DNA of 64,000 bases from Flavobacteriales bacterium (GCA_016721825.1 JADKHI010000001.1:682001-746000); one strand, 5' to 3'. Positions 17,381 to 26,954 are shown, counted from the first letter of the stretch. A program made the numbers and translations. Notes: generated by a model not told the origin, from the sequence alone.

Positions 17381-19171
17381 ATGTCCGCTTTCGAATCGCT
17401 CGGTCTTCGGCCTGAGCTCCTCCTCGCCCTCAAAGACCTGGGCTTTACCACGCCCACACCGGTCCAGGAGCGGGCGATTCCGCTGTTGCTCACCAGCCCC
17501 AACGACGTGGTGGTGCTGGCCCAGACCGGTACCGGCAAAACGGCAGCGTTCGGTCTGCCGTTGATGGAGGACATCGACCCGCAGGAGCGCAATGTGCAAG
17601 CCCTTGTGCTTGCGCCCACCCGCGAGCTCTGCGTGCAGATCACTGCCGATTTCGAGCGCTTCAGCACCCACCTGAAAGGGGTGAAACCCGTTGCCGTCTA
17701 CGGGGGAGCCAACATCCGCGAGCAGATCCGCGATATCCAGCGCGGTGCGAACATCGTGGTGGCCACACCCGGCCGACTGCTCGACCTGCTGGGCCGCAAG
17801 GCCGTGGACCTGAGCCGTGTGAAGATGGTGGTGCTCGACGAGGCCGATGAGATGCTCAACATGGGCTTTCAGGAGGACCTCGGCGAGATCCTGCAGACCA
17901 CCCCGGCCGACAAGCGCACCTGGCTCTTCAGCGCGACGATGGGCAGCGAAGTGCGCCACATCGCCAAGCGCTACATGCGCGAGAGCGAAGAGGTCCAGGT
18001 GGGCGAACGCAACACCACTGCTTCCGCGATCCAGCACCAGTATTGCGTGGTGCACGCCCGCGAGCGCTTCAACGCCCTGAAGCGTTTCGTGGACGCCGAT
18101 CCGGACCTGTTCGCTATCGTATTCTGCCGCACCAAGCACGAGACCCAGGAGCTCGCCGGACAGCTGGTGAAGGATGGCTACGTGGCCGATGCGATCCACG
18201 GTGACCTGAGCCAGGCCCAGCGTGACCATGTGATGGGCCGCTACCGCGCCCGTACCCTGCAACTGCTCATCGCCACCGACGTGGCCGCCCGCGGCATTGA
18301 CGTGAACGATGTGACGCACGTGATCCACTACGACCTGCCGGGCGAACCCGAGAGCTACACCCACCGCAGCGGTCGCACCGCACGGGCCGGTCGGAAGGGC
18401 ATTTCGCTCAGCATCCTCGGTGTGCGCGATGTGAGCAAGGTGCGCATGTTGGAGCGCACGCTGAAGACACACTTCACCTATGTGCGCGTACCCGGTGGCG
18501 GTGACATCGGCAAGGCCCAGCTCGTGTCCTTCCTGCACAAGTTGAAGTCCGCTGATGTGGAGCATGAGGCGCTGGCCGACCTCCTGCCGATCGCCCAGGA
18601 GGAATTGAAGGACCTCAGCAAGGAAGAGCTGATCCAGCGCTTCATGAGCGTCACCTTCGCCCGCATCCTCGACCAGTTCCGCAGCGCGTTCGACCTGAAC
18701 GTGGACATGAGCCAGAAGGATCACACCTCGCGTGGCGACCGTCCCAGCCCACGCGAGCGCTTCAGCACCGGCCGACAGCTCTTCATCAACTTGGGCAGCG
18801 CCGATGGTCTGGACAAGGGCCGCATGCTCGGCTACATCTGCGGTGTCACGGGCATCAGCGGCGAGCACATCGGCAAGATGATGATCAAGGACGTTTACTC
18901 CTTCATCGACATCGAACCCGCTTTCTTCGACCAGGTCCACAGCGCCTTCAGCGGAGCCAATTATAAAGGCCGCAAAGTGCGTGTGGACGAGTCCCAAGGA
19001 CCCCAGTCCGGCGGCGGCGGAAATGATCGTCCACGGTACGACAGCGGACCGCGCAAGCCCTACGGTGACAAGCCGGCCTACGGGGACCGCAAACCATACG
19101 GCGACAAGAAGCCATACGGTGACAAGAAGGCTTACGGCGAACGGAAGCCTTACGACAAGAAGCGTTACTGA
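17381..19171 (+). CDS. deaD: DEAD-box ATP-dependent RNA helicase (DeaD/CsdA type)
   Basis: 596 residues. All core motifs are visible: Q motif FTTPTPVQERAIP, Walker A TGTGKT at 49-54, PTRELC, TPGRLLDLL, D153-E-A-D156, SAT, the C-domain VFCRTK, ATDVAARGID and HRSGRTARAG. Residues around 455-530 (LFINLGSADGLDKGRMLGYI) form a DbpA-type RNA-binding domain, as in DeaD, which helps ribosome assembly and RNA unwinding in the cold. The last 50 residues are a basic Tyr-Gly-rich tail made of repeated K-P-Y-G-D-K units that probably binds RNA. The protein is cytoplasmic. Confidence 0.95.
   Translation: MSAFESLGLRPELLLALKDLGFTTPTPVQERAIPLLLTSPNDVVVLAQTGTGKTAAFGLPLMEDIDPQERNVQALVLAPTRELCVQITADFERFSTHLKGVKPVAVYGGANIREQIRDIQRGANIVVATPGRLLDLLGRKAVDLSRVKMVVLDEADEMLNMGFQEDLGEILQTTPADKRTWLFSATMGSEVRHIAKRYMRESEEVQVGERNTTASAIQHQYCVVHARERFNALKRFVDADPDLFAIVFCRTKHETQELAGQLVKDGYVADAIHGDLSQAQRDHVMGRYRARTLQLLIATDVAARGIDVNDVTHVIHYDLPGEPESYTHRSGRTARAGRKGISLSILGVRDVSKVRMLERTLKTHFTYVRVPGGGDIGKAQLVSFLHKLKSADVEHEALADLLPIAQEELKDLSKEELIQRFMSVTFARILDQFRSAFDLNVDMSQKDHTSRGDRPSPRERFSTGRQLFINLGSADGLDKGRMLGYICGVTGISGEHIGKMMIKDVYSFIDIEPAFFDQVHSAFSGANYKGRKVRVDESQGPQSGGGGNDRPRYDSGPRKPYGDKPAYGDRKPYGDKKPYGDKKAYGERKPYDKKRY
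19045..19165 (+). repeat. Tandem 15-21 bp coding repeat (KPYGDK units) at the helicase 3' end
   Basis: Six imperfect units encode [K/R]-[P/A]-Y-G-[D/E]-[K/R] near the C-terminus of the DEAD-box helicase, mostly with an 18-base period. The units differ at third codon positions, so the array is not freshly expanded, but length variation between strains is likely. Confidence 0.8.
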
Positions 19172-19182
19172 GCGCTCTGGTC

Positions 19183-21330
19183 CTAACGGACGAGCGTGAA
19201 GCGTTTCACCACGGAAGCCTCCTTGCTTTTCGTGGGGTTCAGCTCCAGGATGTAGGTTGCGGGAACAAGTTGTGATACGCCGACCTGGGTACGCATGCCG
19301 TTCAACCGCCCTTCCTTCAGCAGTGCGCCCTGGACGTTACGGATGCAGTAGGAACCGACCAAGGGGCTCTCCATGGAGATGACCAACTGGGAGGCCTCCT
19401 CATCCAACCACCAACGCACTTCGGCCGCACTCAACTCATTCAGCCCCACCGGCGCCCCAATGCAGGTGCAGGTGCTGTCGAACACATCGTTGTAAGTGTC
19501 AACGCTACCGTCATCGCACGAAGTGCCGGGCAGAGCGGGACCACTGGGAACTCCTAAGCAGTCCGCCACGGGAGCACCCTGCGCAGTGGCCATGGCACCC
19601 AATGAGAGATCCTGGTAGCTGCCCGTGTTCGAGGTCACCAGCTTGATGGCCCGCACCATGTATCGGTCTCCGGGGATGAACTGGACCTCGGAGGTGAAGG
19701 ACGTACCGATCACTGGCGTCGGCGTAACGCGCACGAACTGGCCTGCGACCGTGTCGATGTGATAGATGAGATAGCCATCAACCGGTTCGGGTGACGCGGT
19801 CCAGGTGAAGGTTGCGTACCATGTACTGTTGGAGACCACCAGATCGGTCGGTGGTGCCAGGTACTGCTGCCGCAAGGAAGGGTCACCCATCAAGGCCATG
19901 TGCCCCCGGCTCATGCTCTGCCCTTGCCAGCCACCGTTCTGCAAGCTGAGGTCCTGGTTGGTGTTGTTCATGGAGCGCCAGGCGCAGTAGCCGATCGGCT
20001 CACCCATCGCCATCGGGTGGAAGAACCAGTTCGGGATGCCGGACCACACATGGGTGAGCGCCTTCCCACTGGCAAGCACGGCACGCAGGTAGTTGTCCTC
20101 GTTGTCCCAATCGCCGAAGTAGCTACCGAAGGACATGTTGAAAATGCCGCCCGCAGGGGCTGCCGCCAATCCAGGGGTACTGACCCCATTGTAGGTACCT
20201 AGGAAGGTGACCTGTCCGTTGGTTCCCACCCCTTGAAGGCCGGTGCCGGAGTGGTAGGTCCAAAGGTTGTCGGTGGTGGTGAAGGTGTTGATGAAGGGGC
20301 CTGAGCTAGGCGGTTGATCGGTGAGCGAGATGGGGCCTGTGCTCGTCGTTAGGCTCATGTAGCCACTCGATGCGAGCGGGTTGTTCACCCATTGCAGGTC
20401 GTCGAACACGATGGACGTGGCCGGTACGACCAGGGCCTTGGTCTTCCATTGGTGCGCCTTGCTTAAGTAGGATTGCAGCAACTGTGCTTCGCTTTGCGTG
20501 AACGTGGGCAGGTCGCTCAGGTCCACGCGACCCACCTGAAGCTCCAACGGAGAAGGGAAGTCCGACTGATCGAACTTGCCATCGCCAGGGACGTTGTGGT
20601 TCCAGAGGTGGACGCCGTTCGCATTGTTAACGGTCGCATCGGTCCACGTACCGTTCATTTCTCCGTAGTAGCCGTCACAAGCCCAGGCACCACGGTGCTC
20701 GGTATGCCCATCGGGGTTGGTGTTGCCAGAGTAGGGCACCGCTACTTGGCCGAGTACATATACCGCCTTCACCTGCCCCGGCGCTGCAGCGTAATGGGAC
20801 TGCACCAACGCCCGCACAGCCGCAGGGGTTGTTACGGTCGGAATTTCCTCGCGTTCCACCCACCAACCATCACCGAGCAGGTCGTTCTCCAGTTGTGCCA
20901 CTTCGGCGGCCAATTGTTGGGCCATGGAGCTATCCACAAGCAACACCAAGGTGCCGCGTTGTTCCACCGGTGGCCGCGCTATTCCGGAAAGCACATAACC
21001 GTAACCTGTGCCCATGGCCGTGCGTGTCACCTTGTACTCGTACACCGCCTCAGCCACGACACTATTGTCAATGTACTGTGTGGCAGTGCCGGTCAGGTTG
21101 GCCACTGCGCTTCCCCAAGTGGTGGCACCCTGAACCCTGCGATAGACCGCATAAGCGGTGGCACCGGCATAGGGTTCCCACGTGATCGTAATGGACGGCG
21201 GCGTGGTCTGGACCGTGGCAGAGAGCTGCACCGCACCCTTCCGTGAAGGTGATTGAGCACAGGCCAGCAGTTCGACCATGAGACTGGCGAGCACGGTGAC
21301 CTGTTTCAGGCCGGAAGCAAGTATCCTCAT
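19183..21330 (-). CDS. Secreted T9SS protein with fibronectin-like domains and a degenerate gingipain-like (C25-type) region
   Basis: 715 residues with an N-terminal signal sequence (LASLMVELLACAQS). Residues 35-115 are a fibronectin type III-like domain (ITITWEPYAGATAYAVYRR). Residues 125-480 resemble the alpha/beta core of C25 peptidases: VKAVYVLGQVAVPYSG, a YHSGTG segment with the position of the catalytic His, and ALMGDPSLR at the domain end. Where the nucleophilic Cys would lie I read FNMSFGSYFGDWD with no Cys, so it may not be a protease. A second FnIII domain and a T9SS sorting domain (ATYILELNPTKS to KRFTLVR) follow. The family assignment of the central part is inference. Confidence 0.75.
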   Translation of the reverse strand: MRILASGLKQVTVLASLMVELLACAQSPSRKGAVQLSATVQTTPPSITITWEPYAGATAYAVYRRVQGATTWGSAVANLTGTATQYIDNSVVAEAVYEYKVTRTAMGTGYGYVLSGIARPPVEQRGTLVLLVDSSMAQQLAAEVAQLENDLLGDGWWVEREEIPTVTTPAAVRALVQSHYAAAPGQVKAVYVLGQVAVPYSGNTNPDGHTEHRGAWACDGYYGEMNGTWTDATVNNANGVHLWNHNVPGDGKFDQSDFPSPLELQVGRVDLSDLPTFTQSEAQLLQSYLSKAHQWKTKALVVPATSIVFDDLQWVNNPLASSGYMSLTTSTGPISLTDQPPSSGPFINTFTTTDNLWTYHSGTGLQGVGTNGQVTFLGTYNGVSTPGLAAAPAGGIFNMSFGSYFGDWDNEDNYLRAVLASGKALTHVWSGIPNWFFHPMAMGEPIGYCAWRSMNNTNQDLSLQNGGWQGQSMSRGHMALMGDPSLRQQYLAPPTDLVVSNSTWYATFTWTASPEPVDGYLIYHIDTVAGQFVRVTPTPVIGTSFTSEVQFIPGDRYMVRAIKLVTSNTGSYQDLSLGAMATAQGAPVADCLGVPSGPALPGTSCDDGSVDTYNDVFDSTCTCIGAPVGLNELSAAEVRWWLDEEASQLVISMESPLVGSYCIRNVQGALLKEGRLNGMRTQVGVSQLVPATYILELNPTKSKEASVVKRFTLVR

Positions 21331-21414
21331 GTGTTCATATGCGGCCTTGGAACGGACCGAACGCCCAAAGATCGCTCATTCCCAGCGGGTTGTCCACCCC
21401 TGAGCGTGAACCGA

Positions 21415-23202
21415 CTAACCCATGGGACCCTGACCTGTGACCGGTGCCGCTATGGCCTCGTTCATGCCGCGCTTCAGATCCTCCACGGTCTTCTCTGGAA
21501 GCTTGGTGAGGTCCAGCAACATCAGGCCGTCGAGCGCATCGTTGAATCGTGGATCGCTATTGAAGCCGATGATACGGGCGTTCAGCAGAAGGTATTTCTT
21601 CAGCAATACCGGTACGCTGGATTCCTTCGGCTCGATGTCAGCGATCAAACGGTCCAGCTTCTTCAGGTCCTCACCGCTCGCTGCGATCAGCGCCTCACTG
21701 TCCCCTTGGTCCTGCTTGATGTCGAAGCGGTTGCGCGGGTGAACGTGGCGGGCCAGATCGTTGTCGTAATGGTGCTGCTTGACGAACTCGATGATGAGCC
21801 CGCGGGAGAAGCGACTGTAGTTGCTGCTGATGCTCACCGGGCCGATCAAGTAGCGGTGATCAGGGTGATTGAGCAGGTGGATGAGGAGCCCCCGCCATAG
21901 CAGGAACAACGGCAGCCTGTGCTTCTGGTAGTCGGGTGAGACGAAGCTGCGCCCAAGTTCGAAGCTCTGTGCCAGGATGCGCTCCATGGGCCGGTCCATA
22001 CGGAACAGGGTCTGCGTGTAGAACCCCCGTTTCCCATAACGCTCCATGATGCGGGCTCCATCACCGATGCGGTAGGCGCCAGCCAGCTGCTGTTTCTCCC
22101 GGTCCCACAGGAACAGGTGGTCGTAATAGAGGTCGAACTCGTCGAGGTCGATGCGCTTGTTAGTGCCTTCACCCACCGCGCGGAAACTGATCTCGCGTTC
22201 CCGGCCGATCTCCCGAAGAAGGAGCGGGATCCGTTCGCTGGGGGCCAGGTACAGATCGAACTCCGCCTGGCTGCTGAGCTTCAGATCGTCCAGGGTGGCG
22301 AGCTCCCGCTGGATGGCACCGGCTTCCACCGGATCCACAACGCGCTTGGGCTTTCGCGGAAAACGGAGCGGTCGGAACTGTTCGCGCTTCACATGTACAC
22401 CGCTGCCCAGCGCGTAGGTCTTCGCCCGCAGATACCGTCCCAGCTGTTCGACTGAACCGAAGGCGGCGATGTCCTTCGCCGCAATGGGTTTGCCGATGCG
22501 CATGCGGACGCTCCGACCGCGCATACGCAGCATTTCGTGCGGAAGCTGAAGGGTGCGCAAGTTGGGATGGATCATGCCCAGCATCTGGAAGATGAAGCTG
22601 TTGGCCCCATCGAACCAGACCGGCACCACCGGCACGCCCGCATGTTTGATCAGCTTGATCACGGGCGCCTTCCACCGCGGATCGGCAATGGCCTTCAGAT
22701 CGGTGCGGTAACTACTGACCTCCCCCGCTGGGAAGATCCCCAAGGCACCTCCCTTCGCCACGTGCTCCAACGCCTGACGCATGCCTTGAAAACTGCTCCG
22801 CGTGGTGACCTGCTCAAAGGGGTTCACGCCGATGAACCGGTCCTTCAGCGGCTCCAACTGTTGCAGCATGAAGTTGGCCATCACCTTCACGTCACCACGC
22901 ACGCGGTCCATAACGTGCATCAGCGCCAGCCCGTCGATGGCGCCGTAAGGGTGGTTGGCCACGAAGACCACGCCCCCTTCCTTGGGCACCTGAGCAAGGT
23001 CCTCAGCGTCCACTTCGAGGTGAAGGTCCAAGTGGGCGAAGAGCGCCTGTATGAAGTCGGTTCCAGGCTTGTGTTCCAGTTCGTTGTAGAAGCGCTCCAA
23101 GCGGTTGAGCCCGCTCATTTCGGCAAGTAGCGGAACGCGCGGGTCGCCTGGCCGCATGTGACTGGCCTTGGCCAGTTCGGAAGGATGGACCAGCTTCTTC
23201 AC
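21415..23202 (-). CDS. olsF: OlsF-like bifunctional aminolipid acyltransferase (PlsC domain + GNAT domain)
   Basis: 595 residues from a GTG at 23202. The frame is open to a GTG at 23256 that overlaps the upstream stop, but a perfect TACATTTG -7 box at 23220-23227 lies inside that extension, which favours the shorter start. The N-terminal half has a lysophospholipid-acyltransferase block with NHPYGAIDG (H84, D90) and a second block FPAGEVSSY. The C-terminal half (from about 290) is a GNAT/OlsB-like N-acyltransferase (YYDHLFLWDREKQQLAGAYR, LGRSFVSPDYQ). OlsF fusions in Flavobacterium and Serratia make ornithine lipids; the related Bacteroides GlsB and GlsA make glycine lipids. The amino acid used here cannot be read from the sequence. 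Confidence 0.8.
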   Translation of the reverse strand: MKKLVHPSELAKASHMRPGDPRVPLLAEMSGLNRLERFYNELEHKPGTDFIQALFAHLDLHLEVDAEDLAQVPKEGGVVFVANHPYGAIDGLALMHVMDRVRGDVKVMANFMLQQLEPLKDRFIGVNPFEQVTTRSSFQGMRQALEHVAKGGALGIFPAGEVSSYRTDLKAIADPRWKAPVIKLIKHAGVPVVPVWFDGANSFIFQMLGMIHPNLRTLQLPHEMLRMRGRSVRMRIGKPIAAKDIAAFGSVEQLGRYLRAKTYALGSGVHVKREQFRPLRFPRKPKRVVDPVEAGAIQRELATLDDLKLSSQAEFDLYLAPSERIPLLLREIGREREISFRAVGEGTNKRIDLDEFDLYYDHLFLWDREKQQLAGAYRIGDGARIMERYGKRGFYTQTLFRMDRPMERILAQSFELGRSFVSPDYQKHRLPLFLLWRGLLIHLLNHPDHRYLIGPVSISSNYSRFSRGLIIEFVKQHHYDNDLARHVHPRNRFDIKQDQGDSEALIAASGEDLKKLDRLIADIEPKESSVPVLLKKYLLLNARIIGFNSDPRFNDALDGLMLLDLTKLPEKTVEDLKRGMNEAIAAPVTGQGPMG

Positions 23203-23219
23203 CCGTGTTCGCTTCGCTT

Positions 23220-23227
23220 CAAATGTA
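23220..23227 (-). promoter_or_regulatory. Bacteroidota -7 box upstream of the olsF-like gene
   Basis: TACATTTG on the minus strand, exact TAnnTTTG match, 17 bases before the GTG at 23202. At the -33 position, 20 bases upstream, the sequence is TTTC rather than TTG. The site decides the start chosen for the acyltransferase and suggests it can be transcribed apart from the upstream transglutaminase gene. Confidence 0.5.
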
Positions 23228-23252
23228 CCAACCGCGTTCCGCCCGCGAAAGG

Positions 23253-24191
23253 TCACACATCCAAGGTGCCCACGATGTCCTCTTCCATCACTTCTCCACC
23301 TGGGTGATCACGGGTGTAGTCCATGTTGATCCAACGGCGGCCTTGCTCATCCGTATGATAGAAGAGCTTGGCGTGCGCAGCCTGTTGCTTGAAGAGCTGG
23401 GTCCGGATCAACCATGCCACACGCTCCATGTCCTTGGCATTTCCGACGAGCAGCTCGGGATAGATGTGGCCCGTGGTGCGCACAAGCCGCGCCTGCCCAC
23501 CAATGGCCTTGATGCAGGCCACCATCAACACCGCATGATCATCACAATCACCCGCCAGTAGCTGTGCGCTCTCACTGGCCTTGGCGAAGTACTCCCCGCC
23601 TTTCACATCGTTGACGTAGCGCCAGTGTGAATTGATCTCCTTGAAGATGGAGAAGCACTGGATCAAGGTAGGGTCCGGCTGTCGTTGGGCCAGTTCGCTG
23701 AAGTTGGACGTGGCGGCCAGAACGGCGAAGGTCCGGAGCTGGGGATCCGCAAAGTCCACCTTGGCCAGCAACAGGTCCCCATCTGCGAACGGTCGCAGGG
23801 TGCGCGCAATGGGCAGGGGACGTGTGCTTTCGCGCACTGTGTGCAGGAACAACGCATAGTCGTGATAGAGGGCCCGGAACCCGTAGCCACCAGTCATGCT
23901 GGTGATCGTTATCCCTGCCAGCCCAAGGACGAGAAGACCGTATACCAGCAACTGGAACCTCCGGACCAACACCACCATGGCCACAAGCACGAGCACGAAC
24001 GTGAGGATGTGGTCCACCCGGTAGCCTTTACCGAAAGGAATGATCAGCTCGGGTACGTAGGGATAGAGGATCAGGAACAGGGGCACGGCCACCAGCAACC
24101 CCACGAGATAGATCAGCAGGCCATGGGCGAACCCACCCGGCCCGCTGGCATCCTCCACGTCGCTGTTCAAACTCATTGGTGTATCGGCCAC
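23253..24191 (-). CDS. Membrane-anchored transglutaminase-like protein
   Basis: 312 residues. Three to four hydrophobic segments occupy residues 22-110 (GLLIYLVGLLVAVPLFLILY and following). The soluble C-terminal part has the transglutaminase-like cysteine-histidine-aspartate triad: GDCDDHA with C216, TGHIYPE for the His, and INMDYT for the Asp. Such domains act as cysteine proteases or amidases; a named role is not known. The gene lies 19 bases after the M49-like lipoprotein gene and just before the OlsF-like gene on the same strand, so an envelope role is likely. Confidence 0.82.
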   Translation of the reverse strand: MADTPMSLNSDVEDASGPGGFAHGLLIYLVGLLVAVPLFLILYPYVPELIIPFGKGYRVDHILTFVLVLVAMVVLVRRFQLLVYGLLVLGLAGITITSMTGGYGFRALYHDYALFLHTVRESTRPLPIARTLRPFADGDLLLAKVDFADPQLRTFAVLAATSNFSELAQRQPDPTLIQCFSIFKEINSHWRYVNDVKGGEYFAKASESAQLLAGDCDDHAVLMVACIKAIGGQARLVRTTGHIYPELLVGNAKDMERVAWLIRTQLFKQQAAHAKLFYHTDEQGRRWINMDYTRDHPGGEVMEEDIVGTLDV

Positions 24192-24210
24192 ATGGACCGT
24201 GCCGAAGGGT

Positions 24211-25881
24211 TCACGGAGCGAGACCCAAGGTCTTCATGCCTTGCTCGAACACCACATCCACGGGAATGGAAGCGGCCTTCAACCGGTCCAGGTCCTTCTG
24301 AAGTTCGGCGCTTACGATGCCCTTCTTCTCCATCATGGCCCGGACCTCTTCGACGGCCCCATCCCCCTGTAAGCGAAGGATCACGCCACTGAGCTCATCA
24401 ATGGTAGCGCGCATCTTCGCTTCCACCACGCTGTAAGTCCCATCGGAGTTGCGTAAGAAGGCGCCCCGTTCCAGGAAGAAATTGAAGCGCATCATGTTCG
24501 CGCGGCCATGGGCGCTGCTGGCCCCGAAGCGCACGGAGCGAAAGATGCCCGCCATGAAGGTGACATAGTCGTGCATAGCGCTACCCTCGGTGACCACGCC
24601 CTTCTCGCGCAACACTTCAAGCATGTACAGGCCAAGGATATCAGCCTTCCCTTCCTCCAATGCACCATGCTGCTCCAACAGGGCTTCACGCACGCTGCCC
24701 TTGCCCGTGATCGTGTTCTTGATGCCCAGCCCATGCGCCACTTCGTGGAACATGATCTCCGAGAAGAAGGAATTGAAGTCGATGAACTTGCGCTGGTCCG
24801 GTGACACGAGCACATCGGCGATGGGTACCAGGATACGGTCGAACTTGGCGCGCATGGCGTTCTTGAACTGCAAACGACGTGTGCCCTTCTTGAGCTGAAG
24901 TCCCTCGTCGTTCGGCAGGTTGACAGCGATGGTCTTGCCACCGGCATTGCAATCCCCGGCATAGTAGATCACGTCGTAGGCACCCAGTTGGCTGTCGCTG
25001 CCAGGGGCTTCGGCCTTGTAACGATCATCCACAGGAAGGCCCCGTTGAAGCTCGGGCAGCAAGGCCGCGAAGCGCGCCAGGCGCACTGACCATTCCTGAT
25101 CTTTCACAGCCAGGTAGCAGGCATGTGAAGCCTTGTAGCCGAACAGCTGGTCCTCGTAGGTCTCGATCGGCCCGATGATCACATCGAGCGCGTTGTCCCG
25201 CATGTCCAGCCAGGCCACATCACTTGCCGTGTAGTCATCGGTGAGAAGCGCTAAGGCCCTCGTCTCCAGATAATTCCGGGTGCCTTGGTCCTCAGCGAGA
25301 GCGGCCGCTTCGCGAAGCAGGGTGGCTGCCTGTTCCACTTCGGCCTTGAACATGACGTGATACGGGATGGCTACAAGCTTACCCTGTGCATCACGACGGA
25401 TGAAGGTATAGAGGCTCTTCTTTTCCGGGGACTTCCAAGCCTCGAACTCGGCTTTGGTCATGTCCTGAGGATAGTAGCGCGCGCCCAGCGGCTTCTCGCC
25501 TACTCCATCAATGAAGGCCTTGTCTCCGTTCAACCGGTCCCAAGGTCCGTAGTTCAACTGGAAGAAACGCACGGTCTCGTCATTCAGGCCCGCGACCGGC
25601 AGGCTGTCGGCCCTTCCCCAGGCCTCCCGCCAGAAGAGCCCGTCCATGATACGGGCCGCTTCGATCAGCAGCGGGATCATGCGGCGCGTAGCGCTGGAAA
25701 GGTGGGTGGTGTCGGTGGTCAATGCCACGGTGGCATAGATCTCCGGACGAACACGTGCGTCCAGTACCGCGCTATCCACATGCAGGGTGTTGCTACGGAC
25801 CGGCCCGCCGGAGCCCTCGCAGCCAGTGAGGCCAAGCAGAAGGCCCGCGAGGGCGCTGATGATGATCACTCTGCACAGCAT
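24211..25881 (-). CDS. M49-like zinc peptidase lipoprotein (DPP III-related, short HEXXH form)
   Basis: 556 residues. A lipoprotein signal ends in the lipobox LTGC, so the mature protein is lipid-anchored in the envelope. Zinc ligands: H379-E-V-A-H383 in FHEVAHGLGIKN, and E409-E410 in LEEGKADILGLY. The second motif is that of M49 dipeptidyl peptidases, but the first is HEXXH rather than the usual HEXXGH; some bacterial DPP III relatives are known with this shorter motif. The neighbour at 28214 encodes the standard form. It probably removes dipeptides from peptides or a related job; substrate unknown. First gene of a minus-strand cluster with the transglutaminase-like gene. Confidence 0.83.
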   Translation of the reverse strand: MLCRVIIISALAGLLLGLTGCEGSGGPVRSNTLHVDSAVLDARVRPEIYATVALTTDTTHLSSATRRMIPLLIEAARIMDGLFWREAWGRADSLPVAGLNDETVRFFQLNYGPWDRLNGDKAFIDGVGEKPLGARYYPQDMTKAEFEAWKSPEKKSLYTFIRRDAQGKLVAIPYHVMFKAEVEQAATLLREAAALAEDQGTRNYLETRALALLTDDYTASDVAWLDMRDNALDVIIGPIETYEDQLFGYKASHACYLAVKDQEWSVRLARFAALLPELQRGLPVDDRYKAEAPGSDSQLGAYDVIYYAGDCNAGGKTIAVNLPNDEGLQLKKGTRRLQFKNAMRAKFDRILVPIADVLVSPDQRKFIDFNSFFSEIMFHEVAHGLGIKNTITGKGSVREALLEQHGALEEGKADILGLYMLEVLREKGVVTEGSAMHDYVTFMAGIFRSVRFGASSAHGRANMMRFNFFLERGAFLRNSDGTYSVVEAKMRATIDELSGVILRLQGDGAVEEVRAMMEKKGIVSAELQKDLDRLKAASIPVDVVFEQGMKTLGLAP

Positions 25882-26009
25882 CGTTCAGGATCTTTAACAG
25901 GAGGGCACAAAGATGCCCAAACCCTCGCCATTCGGGCGCATCCCGGACATCGGGCCCTAGCACTGCCGAACCCCAGCCCCCCTGTTGGAACCTTTTCAGA
26001 CCCACGGAG

Positions 26010-26039
26010 TTGCATGGTCCGGGTCGGCGGTTAGTTTTG
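26010..26039 (+). promoter_or_regulatory. Bacteroidota promoter (-33 TTG, -7 TAGTTTTG) for the M23 gene
   Basis: TTG at 26010-26012, a spacer of exactly 19 bases, then TAGTTTTG at 26032-26039, matching TTG-N19-TAnnTTTG fully. The M23 gene ATG is at 26049, so transcription would start only a few bases before the start codon and the mRNA would be nearly leaderless. This also shows that the in-frame ATG at 26010 is not the start. Confidence 0.8.
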
Positions 26040-26048
26040 CGCGCGCCG

Positions 26049-26954
26049 ATGAAAGTCGCCCACCTCCTCCTCGCGTTGTCGCTGGCCTTCGGGCCATGGC
26101 ATTTACTGCGCGCACAATCCGAGCTTGACACGCTGGCCATCGGTGGTGCAGAGGAGTTCGGCCCCTATGAGGACATGGACGTTCCGGAGCTGATCGACGG
26201 CACCTCGGACCGTTCACTGCTGGAGCGCGAGGATTCGCTATCCCTCATTCCAGGGTATCAGCTCTACGGCGGGTGGAACACGGAGTCCATCTTCGGTCGC
26301 ACGGCGATGCCGCTCGCGTTGAAGGATACCATACGCCTCTGCCTTTCCAACGAAGCCTGCGACAACGCCATGCCGGTGTGCGGTGATGTCACCTCACCCT
26401 TCGGCCCCCGTCGTGGCCGCATGCACTATGGCATTGACCTCGAACTGTACAACGGAGATCCGGTCGTGGCCGCCTTTGAAGGCATGGTCCGCATCAGTCG
26501 TTACAACAGCACGTTCGGGAACGTGGTGGTGGTGCGGCATAGCAACGGGCTTGAAACGCTGTACGCCCACCTGAGCCAGCGTAATGTGGAGACCGGCGAT
26601 CATGTGGAAGCAGGTGATATGCTCGGTCTCGGTGGAAGCACAGGACGTTCTACAGGGGATCACCTCCATTTCGAGGTGCGTTATTTGGATCAACCCATTG
26701 ACCCCCAGCAGGTGTTCGATGTTCAGAACGGCGAACTGAAGCACCGTGACTTCGACCTCCATGCAGGCGTATTCGCCCAGATCGCAAAAGCGAAGGCGGA
26801 AGCTGCTCGGACGAAATATCATACTGTCCGCCGGGGGGACACCCTGTCATCCATTGCCCGCCGCAATGGCACAACAGTGGCCCGCCTGTGCAAGATCAAC
26901 CGCATCAGCACGCGGAGCAAATTGCGCATCGGTCAGCGCATCCGCACCACCTAG
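26049..26954 (+). CDS. M23 family metallopeptidase with C-terminal LysM domain
   Basis: 301 residues from the ATG at 26049, just after a strong promoter, giving the signal peptide MKVAHLLLALSLAFGPWHLL. The peptidase M23 (LytM) domain spans about 110-230: H126-Y-G-I-D130, TLYAHLSQ, and H205-L-H207 in GDHLHFEVRY complete the zinc site. Residues 258-301 form one LysM (YHTVRRGDTLSSIARRNGTT) that binds peptidoglycan. It should act as a cell-wall endopeptidase in the periplasm, or as an activator of one. Length is usual for Bacteroidota M23-LysM proteins. Confidence 0.93.
   Translation: MKVAHLLLALSLAFGPWHLLRAQSELDTLAIGGAEEFGPYEDMDVPELIDGTSDRSLLEREDSLSLIPGYQLYGGWNTESIFGRTAMPLALKDTIRLCLSNEACDNAMPVCGDVTSPFGPRRGRMHYGIDLELYNGDPVVAAFEGMVRISRYNSTFGNVVVVRHSNGLETLYAHLSQRNVETGDHVEAGDMLGLGGSTGRSTGDHLHFEVRYLDQPIDPQQVFDVQNGELKHRDFDLHAGVFAQIAKAKAEAARTKYHTVRRGDTLSSIARRNGTTVARLCKINRISTRSKLRIGQRIRTT

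Noticed and set aside
17183..18997. 604-residue antisense ORF opposite the DEAD-box helicase
   Set aside because: Composition is that of a reverse shadow and all helicase motifs are on the other strand.
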